NCBI GenBank assembly: GCA_003996215.1
Contig: QJPP01007253.1
Span: 62,001 to 126,000 of the forward strand
Origin: Jaltomata sinuosa
Lineage: Eukaryota > Streptophyta > Magnoliopsida > Solanales > Solanaceae
Reading direction: 5' to 3'
DNA: 64,000 nucleotides
The position numbers and the translations under genes were made by a program. Shown in pieces: positions 44,441-56,707 of the stretch. Numbering within the stretch: position 1 is the stretch's first letter; each line of letters starts with the position of its first letter. The notes under the pieces are model-generated. The model worked only from the letters and a program-made list of their open reading frames with translations. It searched no databases and was not told the origin of the DNA.

Positions 44441-46080
44441 TAATTAAGCAACACTTTGATATAGCCTTCTGCCCTAATGTTGTTAAAGCATGCCATATAC
44501 CTTGTCAAAGCCTGTATAGTGAAATCCTTCTTCTCAAATACTCTTGTATTCTTTTAGTCCACTCAATATGGATGAATTCAACATATATAAATTCGATCAG
44601 TTTAGCCATATGACTGCTTCCTTTGCTTTTGTTGGTGATCTAGTGGTGCATTTCTGTCTAGATCATGGTTACTTGGAGTTGAGATTTGTAGCCAAAAGGT
44701 GATTCAAGACCATAGTTGTCTTGTGAAAGGTGCATTCTGCAAAGACATGCTCCCTTGTCTCTGGTAATGTTTGCACAAGCTGCATATGTCATCAATATGC
44801 ATGCCCCAATTCTTCAACCTATCAGTTGTTGAAAATCTTACGGAAAATACCTTCTCACGAACATTTGTAGGAAATTCTTGATAGCTTGAGGCATGCGTAC
44901 ATCACTGTCCTTAAGGATTTTTCACCCGGTGTAGGTGTATCCTCGAGGATTCAACAAGCTCTTCTAGTATAAACTAGGAGCCAGAATCTAACAAAGATTA
45001 ACAAAATGAAAACCCAGCATAACAAATTATATATAGGAAGAAGAATTAGAAGAAAAAATCTCTCTTTTTCGTCCTCTCTTCTACCTTTCCATAAGGTTTA
45101 TATAGATGAAGACCCACATCTCTGGTAGGGTCAAGATACCCTAATGGCTGATAACAAGAATAATAACCAATAATTGATGGTTAATTAGGAAGAATAAAAG
45201 GTAGTATAATGGCTACATAATGGTCATCAATTGGTAACGGCTAGTAACGGTCAAATATAAAAGCTCTTTAATGAGGGAATAAATGACAATCATTAGACTA
45301 TTCAAAAGTAGAATCAAATGTCTTTCAATTATAATTGTAGACATATTAATTCTTTTTGATATATCCAACATCAGTTGTGAGTAATCTTCTATGTAGAAGA
45401 AGCCACATTATCAAAATGGCCTTTGGTCTAGCCGATTTTTGGTACATTACCCCTTTCTATGTAACTTTGGGTAGATCTCCTACTCCTAGTAGTTGCAAGT
45501 AAGCTTGTTTCATTTGGCCGCCTTTTGTGTGATGCTCATTTCTGATAAGTGAAAAATGAACTCAAGCACATAAGATCTTTCTGACCATCCAGTATGCTTG
45601 CTGAGGAATCCTCATGTTCTCCATGTTCTGCTCCTTGATATAATAGCTATGTATCCATTTGATCAATAACTTGTCCTTTTTATTGGCCATCTCCTAGCAA
45701 GTCTTGGTGACTGTAGCTTTATCCCAAATCTTTATGTTAATAGGTTGAGGCCCCCAATTACTTTAGGTAATCACAGTTTATCCCAGACCATCAATGCTTT
45801 CTCTGTGATTGTGTTCACTCCAGACCAAATTAAGCTTTTACAATATGCCTCTATTGCCTTTGTAACCTTGGTTGGAATGATGGAGCATTAGAGTCGAGGA
45901 AGCTTGAATCCCAAATATCACATTTTGAATAAGTTGATCTTCCTGCATAAGACAACTTTTCAGCCCATCTAAAGAGGGGCAAGTACATCAGTAGCCATTC
46001 TGATGAAATATTAATAATCAGATGGCCACATAAAATCATATGCATATTGTAGCCAACGTGTAGTCTTTTCTTTATTTTTA
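44440..46080 (-). mobile_element. LINE (L1-type) 3' fragment, decayed, interrupted by a solo LTR
   Basis: Minus-strand frames, broken by stops and shifts, show the C-terminal part of a plant non-LTR reverse transcriptase. 'LSYAGR' lies near 45945, then 'LPKVIGGLN'-like sequence near 45750, 'QASWMVRK'-like near 45580 and 'MWLLLHRRLLTT' near 45400. After the solo LTR come 'RLKNWGMHIDDICSLCK' near 44770-44815 and 'ECTFHKT' near 44720, the zinc-binding region found after the RT domain. The catalytic RT core and endonuclease are absent, as is usual for 5'-truncated LINE copies. The 3' end is not sharply defined. Confidence 0.75.
44827..45370 (-). mobile_element. Solo LTR (544 bp) inside the LINE
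   Basis: Starts TGTTGAAAATC and ends ATATCCAACA (TG...CA). It is flanked by exact 5-bp duplications TCAGT (44822-44826, 45371-45375), and the LINE reading joins across it. There is no internal region. A TATA-like 'CTATATAAACC' on the minus strand (about 45097-45107) suggests minus orientation. Confidence 0.88.
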
Positions 46081-46099
46081 TTTTTTTTCTCTTTTTTTC

Positions 46100-46310
46100 A
46101 ATGTGAAAATGCACCAGCCGGAATGTATATTATACACTATATATATATTTATTATACTCTTTATATACATATTTTTGTATAATATATATACACATAATAT
46201 CCATTATATACGTATATTTTTAATATACATTTCATACAATATGTGTACATTTTTGTCAATACACCTTTCATATATACACGATCTACATTTTTATTTGGCC
46301 AGATGTATAA
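46100..46310. repeat. AT-rich low-complexity tract
   Basis: Runs of 'tatatac', 'atatatt' and 'tacata' words. The open frames of 63-75 codons that cross it on both strands have compositional bias only. Confidence 0.7.
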
Positions 46311-48600
46311 AAATGACCATAGAGCAATGAAAACTAGTAAAAACAAGATCATCGGGGGGAGAATAGAGGACCCTTATCGTGATGACGTGAGGGATAGAGG
46401 AGATAAAGGAAAGAGGACGTGAGTAGATATTTTGATCTGTTTTATGTTTTTAAACTGACAGTCTTTGGCAACGAGCTTTATACAGCTCTCTTGGCCAGAA
46501 AATGGTCGCAGGGGAGAGGTCATTTCCAGATTTGGAACCAAATGCGATAATTCACTTGTCCTCTTGTCTACGATTATGGCCAACAAACAAAGAATGGTAC
46601 GACCAACAAAATTCCAACCAGAAACTTCAGTCAAAAGCACTGAGCGAGGGGAAAAACAATGTTACAATGCGAAGTAGTAGTGGTGCGTGACCGAATTCTA
46701 GCAAATATTGATCAGATTTGTAATTTCTCCAGCTATTATTAGAGATTTGAGCAAACAAAGAAGAAAGAGGCATATGAGAGGTGACGATCAGTGGCTTGTG
46801 TGTCATCGTCGGTTATTCTAGTTCACCAAAACTCCGGTATTGCTTTGCCAGAAAGAAGGCTAAGTCGTTTGTTCTCCAAGAAAATGACAAGAGAGAGTAT
46901 TTTAAGGATTCTTAATTCTGAAAAGTAGGAAAGGGTGTTAAAAATGTGTATTAAAATTTTAGAATTTGATTATAACTTATCATTATTTTGGTTTCAAAGT
47001 GTATTTAAGGTCATATAGTCTAAAGTTGGGCCATTTAAATTGCTGGCGGTCACACTATATCATTTTTCATCTAACAATTGACTGATATGTAGCCCAAATT
47101 TACTCATGAGAGACCTTATCAAATTATTTTCAAAAAGATACTTTTTTATTTGTTACGTTATAGATAGCCATAATAAAGAATTTTTTTTATTAGGTTTTAA
47201 AAATTATAAAAGAATAAATAAAGAAATTAAAACGTAGTAAGAATTATGTGTATGTGGGGGTTGGGGGTTGGGTTATGACTCACTTTTTAACCTAACTCAG
47301 TTTAGCCCAAGTAATTTTTGGGCGGATCATTCACTAACTTAGCCCATTTTAGTCCTCTCAAATTCAGTCCTACCCGCCTATTTGACGTTTCTAGTCTTGG
47401 TCTTCTAATATTATAGTCTCTAATTTTTTTCCTAAAATTATTTCACTAGCGTAAAGGAGTGTTTCTAGATCAATTCTTGTTTCTTCTTATGCTTACCTGT
47501 GAAGATTCTTCATTTCTGGGGAAAGTGTTTTCCAGAAAAGTCATCATTTTATTTAACAATTGAATTTGTAAAAAAAATTTAAAGACAGGCATGTCAAGGC
47601 TGATCAAATTTATTCACTTTGCTTAAAATGTCAAGGTCGTGATTTTTTACAAGTAAATAATTTGCACAAAAGGAAATGAAAAGTCGGGGGTGGGGGGTGG
47701 GAGGGTGAGATTTCTGGGATTCTTTCATGGGAGATACTAAAATAGGGAGGAACAAGAAAATAACTAAAACTTTTAGGAGTTTTCTGATGCCTTCTATTTT
47801 CTGCGTAGCCTCCCTTTTATAGGTCCAAAAACTGAAATGTTGCCTCAATGTGAAATGATCACATGATTGGGAACTGAAAAGGCTATCTCATAGCACGTCC
47901 CTATGATCTCAAGCTTTGCTTAAACTCGATTGGGGAAGATAGTTACACGACTTGATATTGATTATTAGGCTTCCGAAGGTCATTATGAAAGCTTTTAACT
48001 GTAAGACAGTCCTTCTCGGGTGTCCAGTTGTGAGCCTGTCCTGCCTGGGTAGATATTCAAAGCTTCCTAAGACATGCCAGGAGGATCCTTCACTGTTCTC
48101 CCCAGATCACCTGCAGATGTTCCTTCCATTTTAGGTTTGCTGCGTGTTGTGGTGTGATTCGCTCTTTTCACAAGATTCAATTTTGCTTGTACAAATAGTT
48201 CCCCACTTTTAGAAAGCCTAATGTAATGTATTCAGCAAGTGAAAGATCCTCTGTGCTGCTTTTGGAATTGGAGATAGTTGATAGGTCATTGTGGACAAAA
48301 GAATGTTGGCTCTATTATACCCATGCTGCTTGTCTTGTACCTTTTTCATGGATATGGGTCATTGCAGATTTTGGATTGATTTGAACTTCTCTTGGCTAGG
48401 TGTTATATCCCGTTATCCTTATTAACAACCTTGTCAGAAAATTTTTATTCGGGATAAAAATCTAGAGCAAGGAAAAGATCACAAGGGGTATCTTTTGAAC
48501 TTCCTTAAAAAACATGTTGCTCTGTGACAACTTGTGACCGGGGGATTATTCTCTATAAGTCTTTCAATTCGTAGTGTCACGTTCCTTCACTTAATAATTT
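46311..48600. other. Intergenic sequence, no gene seen
   Basis: Overlapping short open frames at 46374-46690 on both strands and at 47594-48134 have no recognisable domain. A G-rich stretch near 47684-47703 (gtcgggggtggggggtgggag) and another at 47255-47271 are notable in composition only. Confidence 0.4.
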
Positions 48601-49360
48601 TAAAAATTAGTTAATTAATACTTTAAAGGGGACTTTACCTGTGAAGAAAGTTGGTGCCCACTAATTATCTCAGGGACCAAGTCCTCAGCACAGTTCCACT
48701 TAAAGCAGTAAGTAAATTGATACACGAAATTTACGTGGAAAACCTCCTAACTCCAGGAGTAAAAACCACGAACTCAACTTCACTAACAACTTCAAGTTTA
48801 TGATTACAACTCAATAATCAAAGGAACTATCTCTAGCACCTAGCCTCAAATAATAAACTATTATTGTTTCTTCTCTCAAACTCTCTCAAAAACTCTCTCT
48901 AACTCTCTCTCAAGAAGCCAAACCCACTTCTTGTTACAAGCCTCACTAACTCACACACTATCTCTTAACAACCACGTAGGGTTGCTCTAAGAACAACTTT
49001 TACTTGTGTTCTTGAAATAGCTTGCTTGAGATCTCTATTGCTTGAGAATAACTTCTCTGCTTGTGCAATAGGTGATCAAATTCTTCTTTGCTCCATTGCT
49101 TTTATAGAAGTCTCAATCTCTCCTCTCCTTGATAGGAAAGGTGCAGTCCTTTCCTTGTAGGACTTGGTTGCCGCCTTTGAATCCTTTCCTTGTTAAACAT
49201 GGATACACGCCTTCTTTCACTATTTCCTTATTTGACATGGATATGGTAACTACCTTTTATAGTTAGTTTCCATAAATAGATTTTTTTTTTATCAAAAATA
49301 GGTTTTGCCTCATTATCAAAACTTGTTCAACAAGGTTTATTCAATTTTTCCCTTTTTAAT
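48600..49360 (-). mobile_element. LTR-like sequence, left flank of gypsy copy A
   Basis: Contains a TATA-like GCTTTTATAG (CTATAAAAGC on the minus strand, 49098-49107), a long pyrimidine-rich leader-like stretch (about 48865-48910 on the plus strand) and complex non-coding sequence. It is cut by gypsy copy A at 49361, and the sequence resuming at 58912 (gatgatgacaaacc...) is its likely continuation. The superfamily is unknown. Confidence 0.4.
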
Positions 49361-51514
49361 TGTAATGACTGGGTCCGTCGTTACTGGTAGTCCAATCATG
49401 CTAAGTTTTAGAGTTAGAAAACTCTGGATTTGGGAGTTTGAAATTCTGGGCTAGGCTAGCCTCGGCCGATTTTGGAGCGAGGTGGAATCTAGAGAAATTC
49501 GAGTAAGGATTAGCTTATGTGTCTTACGTTAAGCTAGTCTTCCACGTAGCCAAGACATAAAGAAGTCCGGGAGACTTTTTGAAATTGAATTAGGGTAAGT
49601 AGAACTCCCGAAATCGCGTTTGACGTGAAGGGGTTATTTTGGATCGTCTGGGGAAACAATTGTGTTGTAAAATAACCCAAACTGGGAGATTTTTGGATAT
49701 TCTATCAATGACGAGCGCAACCGTCCGCGGTAGCTGCCTCACTATAGCGGTGGAAAATACCGCTATAGAGGTGGTCAAGGCGGTCAACACCGCTATAGCG
49801 AGAGTTGTCCGCTATAGCGAGCCGACAAGATTTTAATGCAGAAACATTCCCCAAAACATTCAGTTTTCATAATTTCATTTTGGGAGAAGGGCTAGGCGAT
49901 TCCAGGCAATTTTTCTCCTTTTTCCTTCAATTTTCTTCCCTAAGGTAAGGTTTCTACTCCCAATCTTTGTACTATATTTTCTATGCGGTAGAATTGCTAG
50001 GAGGAAACTTGGGGAAAGGTTGGAATAACCTAGGAATGATAGAATCCGGGGAAGGAAGGGGATTCCAAGCATGAATATTCTTGGGCATTGTTAAAAGTAT
50101 GTTATCATGATCATAGGTTGTTAAATTCTCTATTTTTATCCGTAAAAATGATAGAAGTAGGTGAATTAACGGTAGACAAGCCCGAGAAAAGGGTGGGATG
50201 ATCATGGGTGGCCTGGGGTTTGGGGATTTGGTCTAATCCGGGTATTGTGCAGGCTTTGTATGTTAATTGTATGTACTTGTGTGTTATTTTAGACCAAGAA
50301 CGAGAAAGGAATTCGGAACACGGGAAAACTCAGGTTGAATAGAGCTTGGATCATTTCGAGGTCGATGATGGCTTATGATTTCTGTGAATGTTGTATATTC
50401 TTGTACTCATATCTAAGTGTTTGTATGAATTACATTGCTTAGGGGAGTTGTGTAGAATGTCTAAGGTTCTTGTTTTACAGTCTGTGATTGAAGGGTGTTG
50501 CTTGTTGGTTTACAAGTTGTTTGATCATCTATTTGACTGTGAGTTATTGACATTCGGTTGGCTCGGGTACCACGCCCGGTATGGTAACAAATGGTTGGCA
50601 CGGGTACCACGCCTGATATGGGTATACTAACGGTTGGCACGGGTACCACGCCTGGTACGAGTTTACTTTTATTGCATCATCGCATTTTTATTGTTGTGTT
50701 GCATTGATTGATATTGGTTCCGTGAGTGGACCGGGCTGATTATTGAAATGTATTATTGGTTTGTTGGTCCTTGAGTGGCCGGGAATTTCTGTATAACTGT
50801 TGTGATGGTCTTGGTTTAGGCCGGGTTGTTAATTGACATTTTGTGTTGTCTAGAGGGGATCCCAGGGTGGGTCCGGGCTAGACGGGAAGGTATAGTTATT
50901 GGTATATAGTTGTGGATTAGAGTATCGGTAGTGGATTTCATGTGGGAACAAGCTAAGTAGAGACTTGTAGTCTAAGTGTGTCTGTTAATATTGTTGCATG
51001 TCTTCTATACCTTTTACTTGATATTGTCGTACTGTTTATACATTGTTTATCTAAAAAATGGTTGATGATCCTACCAGTACACAGTGGTGGTGTACTGATA
51101 TTGCACTTGCTTTCCTTTTGGTGAGTACATGAAATCTTCCAGCGGCTGAGACGCGACCTCATCTATAGCACCGACGATTCTTGACTTCAAGGGTGAGCTG
51201 TTTGATCAAGCTACCTTTGATTTATCTCTAGAGTTTCAGCCCACTTGTTTTGGGTTTAAAACTACTTCCGTATTTCCTTTGGGGTTACATCCTCGTTTTC
51301 AAGATATTGGTACTAATGTTTGGTACTGCGACTTTCAGTTTCTAGGGAAATTTTCCGCAGGATGATATTAATGCTATAGTTCTTACTTATTAAATTGCTA
51401 GTTTACTTCTGTTTTGCTGGTTTTAAGCTTTTAGTCTAGGCAAAGGGTTGAACTCTATTGGTTCGCTCATCTGGGGGTTGGTGAGTGCCACTCACGACGG
51501 TCTGGGTCATGATA
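49361..51514 (+). repeat. Gypsy copy A 5' LTR (2154 bp)
   Basis: Starts TGTAATGACTGGGTCCGTCG and ends CTGGGTCATGATA, where the other LTR ends GTGACA. It contains palindromic CGCTATAGCG-type repeats (about 49735-49825) and three tandem copies of a unit of about 36 bp with 'cgggtaccacgcc' (50555-50661). Confidence 0.92.
50555..50661. repeat. Three tandem units of about 36 bp in the 5' LTR
   Basis: Each unit has 'ggttggc.cgggtaccacgcc' followed by a variable 'ggtatgg/gatatgggtata' tail. The same array is at 57943-58050, and one unit survives at 60791 in copy B. Confidence 0.9.
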
Positions 51515-51518
51515 AAGA

Positions 51519-51531
51519 TGGTATCAGAGCC
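51519..51531 (+). other. Gypsy copy A primer binding site
   Basis: TGGTATCAGAGCC, matching the initiator-Met tRNA 3' end, 4 nt after the LTR. Confidence 0.93.
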
Positions 51532-51734
51532 CTAGGTTCGTTGATCTATTCGTACCATACAGGTCTAGTAGAGTCTTGCGGAACGGTGCAGAGACGTCCG
51601 TAGTTTTCTTCGAGAGGCTATAGGGATTTAGGAAAAACTATCTCTTCCTTCTTTCCTTCGTGCTATAACTTGATTCCAATTGGTATCTGGTGATACAAAT
51701 TGGTATCTAAACTCATTCACTCTTCTATCCGCAG

Positions 51735-53143
51735 ATGGTTACTACAAGAAACAACGGAGCAAGGCCAGCGGTCCCAGCAGCGGGCCCGATAGTTCGAGGC
51801 AGAGGTAGGGGAAGGGGCAGGGGATGAGCTGGAGCCGCACCCACCAAAGGTGGAGCTCGAGCTGCTGCTGATGCATGCGAGGTAACCCCTCTCCCACCTC
51901 AAGAGCATGTTGCTGAGGAAGTAGAAGAAGTGGTTGTAGAGGGTGAAGGGGCTCAAGCGGAGGCGGCACCGGTTGTGGGTGCAGTCCTTCCTACTATGAC
52001 ACCGGAAGCTTTTAAGAAGGCGTGGAATATTCTGAGTGGGTTGGTTGGTGCTGGAGCCATACCCGCAGCTTATGTAAATCAGGCCTTGGATACTCAGCCA
52101 ACGGCTACTACAGCGCCTAGGATGGACGCAGCTTAGGGCACGAATGATTTCTTCAGGACAATGCTAGGCCCGGTTATGATTGGAAATGAGCATGAAATGC
52201 TGACTAAGTTCCTTAAGCTGAAACCTCTGACTTTTCAGGGTACAGACAGGGAGGATGCCTATGAGTTCATCCTGGATTGCTATGAGAGGTTGCACAAGTT
52301 GGTATTGTACGTCAGCATGGGGTTGAGTTTGTCACTTTTCAGCTGCAGGGTAATGCCAAGCAGTGGTGTAGGTCTCATATTGAGTGTCGGTCTTCTGTTC
52401 TACCTCCGCTGACTTAGGAGCAGTTCCACGCGTTGTTTCTAGAGAAGTACATCCCCCGTACTTTGAGAGACCGAAAGAAGGATGAGTTTTTAAACTTAGA
52501 ACAAGGTGGCATGTCGGTCTCGGCTTATGAGGCCAAGTTCCATGTTTTGTCTCGCTTTGCTACATAGATGTTGGGGTCCGAGGAGGAATGGGTCCGATTG
52601 TTTGTCAAGGGTCTGAATAATGAACTGCAGGTACTGTCAGTGCATATGACTTCTTCAGGAAAGGGCTTTAATGATGTGGTGGACTATGTGAAGAAGTTAC
52701 AGGGAATTAGGCAAGTGGGGCAGGATAAGGCTTTGGCCAAGAAGCCCCAGAATGAGGGAAACTATGGTGGTTCATATTCCAGGGGCCATAATCAACATGC
52801 TTACTCGGCCCGTCCTATTCAGTCTGCTCTACCAGCTACTACAGGTGATCGTCAGGGAGATCAGTCTTCAGCTCCTAGAGGCCAAGGAGCGTCTTATACA
52901 TCAGTTAGCAGGCCTGCACTTGACCGTGGTTGCTTCCATTGTGCTGATCTGGGCCACTTTAAGAAGGAGTGTCCATATAGGCAGGTAGGTAATCAGGGTC
53001 AGCAACAGACTAGAGCAGTGGTCCTGGCAGGCAGATGCGGTAATGTTAGGGGTCGTCTACATGGTGGGCGAGGTAATTTTCAGGGAGGCCGGGGAGACAG
53101 GGGAAATGGCGGCGCAGGCAGAGGTGTGGCACAGTCGTCCTGA
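51735..53143 (+). pseudogene. Gypsy copy A gag, broken
   Basis: Starts MVTTRNNGARPAVPAAGP, then an Arg-Gly run, then an in-frame TGA at codon 31 (51825-51827). The capsid region follows (MLGPVMIGNEHEMLTKFLKL; FQGTDREDAYEFILDCYERL). One base is missing near 52298, which moves the frame. Stops occur near 52136, 52413 and 52566. The C-terminal zinc knuckle C-F-H-C-x4-H-x4-C (52931-52972) is intact, followed by a Gly/Arg-rich tail and TGA at 53141-53143. In this family gag runs straight into pol in one frame. Confidence 0.9.
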
Positions 53144-56100
53144 GAAGTTGCCTGGATTGATGATCGGGCTCATTGCTATGCTTTTCCAGGGAGGACCGAG
53201 GCAGAAGCCTCAGATGCGGTGATCACATGTACCATTCTTGTCTGCGATAAAATGGCTTCGATATTATTTGACCCAGGTTCTACATATTCTTATGTGTCTG
53301 TGAGTTTTGCATTGGGGCTGGATTTGATTTGTGATATCCTTGATTCCCCTATCCATGTTTCTACCCCGGTTAGAGAGTCTGTGATTGTGACTCATGTATA
53401 TCGTGACTGTTCTGTTGTGTTTATGGGTTTGCATACTTGGGTAGACTTGGTAATTCTGGATATGACTGATTTTGATATTATCTTGGGTATGACCTGGATA
53501 TCTCCTTATCATGCTGTGTTGAACTGTAACACCAAGACTGTGGCTTTAGAGATTCCATGTAAGGATAGACTAGAGTGGGAGGGTGTGTACAGGCCTAAGC
53601 CAGTCAAGATAATATCATTTGTTTGGGCTAGGAAGCTAAAGGGGAGAGGGTGTCTAGCCTTCTTGGCTCTTCTGCGGGATGATAGTGTGGAGTCCCCGCC
53701 TATTGAGTCAGTTCCAGTGGTTTCTGAATTTTTAGAGGTGTTTCCAGCGGACTTGCCTGGTATGCCTCCGGACAGGGATATAGATTTTTGTATTGATTTG
53801 GAGCCAGACACTCGTCCCATTTCCATTCCTCCGTATCGTATGGCTCCGACAGAGTTAAGGGAACTCAAGACTCAACTGCAGGAACTCCTAAATAAGGGAT
53901 TTATATGTCCCAGTGCTTCGCCTTATGGTGCGGCGATCTTATTTTTAAAGAAGAAGGATGGTAGTATGCGGATGTGCATAGATTATAGGCAGTTGAACAA
54001 GGTGACCATCCAGAATAAGTACCCTCTACCCCTTATAGATGATTTGTTTGACTAGCTTCAGGGCGCATCAGTGTTTTCAAAAATTGACTTGAGGTCAGGG
54101 TACCATAAGTTAAAGATTAGGCCGGAGGACATTCCAAAAACTACTTTTCGGACTCGGTATGGACATTACGAGTTTCTAGTAATGTCGTTTGGTTTGACCA
54201 ATGCGCCGACAACATTCATGAATTTGATGAATAAGGTGTTTAAGTCCTACTTGGATTCCTTCGTTATCGTGTTCATCGATGATATTTTGATCTACTCGAA
54301 GAGTAGAGAAGAGCATGCTAATCATCTTTGTATTGTGCTGGATATCTTGAGACACCAAAAGCTTTATGCAAAATTCACTAAATGTGAGTTTTGGTTGACT
54401 TCAGTTGCATTTTTGGGAGATGTAGTGTCAGAACAAGGGGTGATGGTAGATCCCCAAAAAATTGAGGCAGTCAAGAGTTGGGTTCGGCCTAGCTCTGTGA
54501 CAGAGGTGAGGAGTTTTGTTGGGCTCGCGGGGTACTACCAGAGGTTTGTTATGAATTTTGCTTCTATTGCTACTCACTTGACCAGGCTGACACAGAAAGA
54601 TGTACCATTCGTATGTTCCGACAAGTGTTAGGAGAGCTTCCAAAAACTCAAGACACTTTTGACCACAACCCTTATTTTGTCCTTGCCGGTTGAAGGTAAA
54701 GACTTTGTTGTTTACTGTGATGCTTCACATTTTGGTTTGGGTGTTGTGCTGATGCAGGATATAAATATGATAGCCTATGCATCCAGGCAGTTGAAGGTGC
54801 ATGAGAGGAATTACCCGACTTACGATTTGGAGTTGGCAGCTGTGGTTTTTGCATTAAAAATTTGGAGACACTACCTCTATGGTGTCAAGTGTGAGGTATT
54901 CACAGATCATCACAGTCTGCAACACATATTCACTCAGAAGGATTTGAATTTGAGGCAGAGAAGGTGGATGGAGCTATTGAAGGACTATGATATGACCATT
55001 CAGTACCATCCGGGTAAGGCTAATATGGTGGCAGACGCATTAAGCTGGAGAACAGTTAGCATGGGTAGCTTGGCTTGTTAAGGAGTGTACAAACAACCAC
55101 TAGCTAAGGAAATTTGGGATTTGGAGGCCAAGTTCATGTACTTGGGTGTTTCAGATCGAGGTGGGTTATTTTCCAACATTTAGGTCAAGGCCACCTTCAT
55201 AGAGGAAATAAAGGAGAAGCAGTTTTAGGATCCGAAATTGAGTAAGTTGTGAGGTAAGGCAATATCCGGGGAGTCCAGAGACGTTATCCTAGACTCTGGT
55301 GGGGTGTTGCATTTTAGAGAGAGGATTTGTGTTCCTCGGGTAGATGATATGATTCAGAAAATCTTGGCAGAAGCTCATGGTTCGCGATACTCAATTCATC
55401 CGAGTGAGACTAAAATGTACAGGAACTTGAGACAGCGTTACTGGTGGCCCGGGATGAAAGGGGACATAGTTGATTTTATGTCCAAATGTTAGAACTGCCA
55501 GCAGGTAAAGTACGAACATCAGAGACCTGCAGGACTACTTCAGAGAATGCCAATTCCAGAGTGAAAGTGGGAAAGAATAGCCATGGATTTCATGGTGGGT
55601 CTTCCCAAGACATTAGGAAAGTATGACTCAATTTGGGTCATCGTTGACAGGCTGACCAAGTCCACTCATTTCATTCCGGTCAGGGTAGATTTCAATTCGC
55701 AGCAATTGGCTAAGATCTACGTGAAGGAGATTGTGATACTGCATGGGGTACCACTGTCCATCATTTCAGACAGAGGTACGCAATTTACTTCTATGTTTTA
55801 GGGCAAGTTACATGAAGAGTTGGGTACACAACTCACTTTTAGAACAACTTTCCATCCTCAGACTGATGGTCAGTTGGAAAGGACGATCCAGGTATTGGAG
55901 GACATACTGAGAGCATGTGTGATGGACTTCGGGGGTCATTGGGACTATTTTTTACCATTGTGTGAATTCTCGTACAACAATAGCTACCACTCTAGTATTG
56001 ACATGGCACTATTCGAGGCATTGTATGCGAGGAACTGCAGATCACCGTTTGGGTAGTTTGAGGAAGACGATGTAAAGCCTCTGGGCGTAGACTTACTAAA

Positions 56101-56695
56101 GAAAGTGCAGGAAAAGGTAAGGGGCATTCAGACCAAGTTGTTGGCTACTCAAAACAGGCAGAAGAAGTATGCAGATCGCAAGGTCCGGGACATGGACTTT
56201 CAGGGTGGTGAACATGTATTGTTGAAGGTGTCACCAATGAAAGGGGTTATGCGGTTTGGTAAGAAGGGCAAGCTTAGCCCTCGATTTATCGGTCCATTTG
56301 AAGTTCTTGAAATTGTGGGACCAGTGGCTTAGAAGTTAGCACTGCCACCTAGTTTGTCAAGCGTCCATTCGGTATTCCATGTATCCATGCTTAAGAGATA
56401 CCATAGGGATGGGAATTACATCATCAAGTGGGATGAGGTACTTTTTGATAAGGACCTTTGTTATGAAGAGGAACCAGTTTTGATTCTTGCTCGGGGGTCC
56501 CGGAGGTTAAGGACAAAGGTGATTGACATGGTAAAGGTTCAGTGGAAGCATCGTCCAATTGAGGAAGCCACTTGGGAAACCGAGAAGGACATGAAGGACA
56601 AGTACCCTCAACTATTTGAGGACTCAGGTACTACACTTTCCTCCTTTTATTTTCGTAATTTTGGGTTTGATCGTTCGGGGACGAACGATGGGTAA
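53144..56695 (+). pseudogene. Gypsy copy A pol (protease, RT, RNase H, integrase, chromodomain), stop-ridden
   Basis: One unbroken frame phase for 3.5 kb with about eleven internal stops beyond the one ending gag. Protease has DPGSTYSYVS (catalytic Asp 53270-53272). RT shows CIDYRQLN, DLRSGYHKLKI and FIDD (54272-54283). RNase H shows YCDASHFGLG, ELAAVVFALKIWRHYLYG and DHHSLQ. The integrase zinc region (HPSETKMYRNLRQRYWWPGM, then C-stop-NC) is at 55380-55500. The core triad lies in AMDFMVGLP, IISDRGTQFT and QLERTIQ. The C-terminus (VKVQWKHRPIEEATWE, about 56535-56585) is chromodomain-like, the part that in chromoviruses can direct integration to marked chromatin. The acidic triad and FIDD residues are intact; the damage is nonsense. 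Confidence 0.93.
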
Positions 56696-56707
56696 ATTGG
56701 TATCTTT

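Noticed and set aside
46100..46352. Small membrane proteins on both strands in the tata-rich tract
   Set aside because: Tyr/Ile/Phe-rich translations are forced by the AT-rich sequence.
51742..51969. Overlapping minus-strand frames over the gag start, also at 61863-62240 in copy B
   Set aside because: These are antisense shadows of the Ala/Gly/Arg-rich gag N-terminus, present in both copies only because the DNA is related.
52752..52988. 78-codon frame overlapping gypsy gag
   Set aside because: It is a shadow of gag in another frame.
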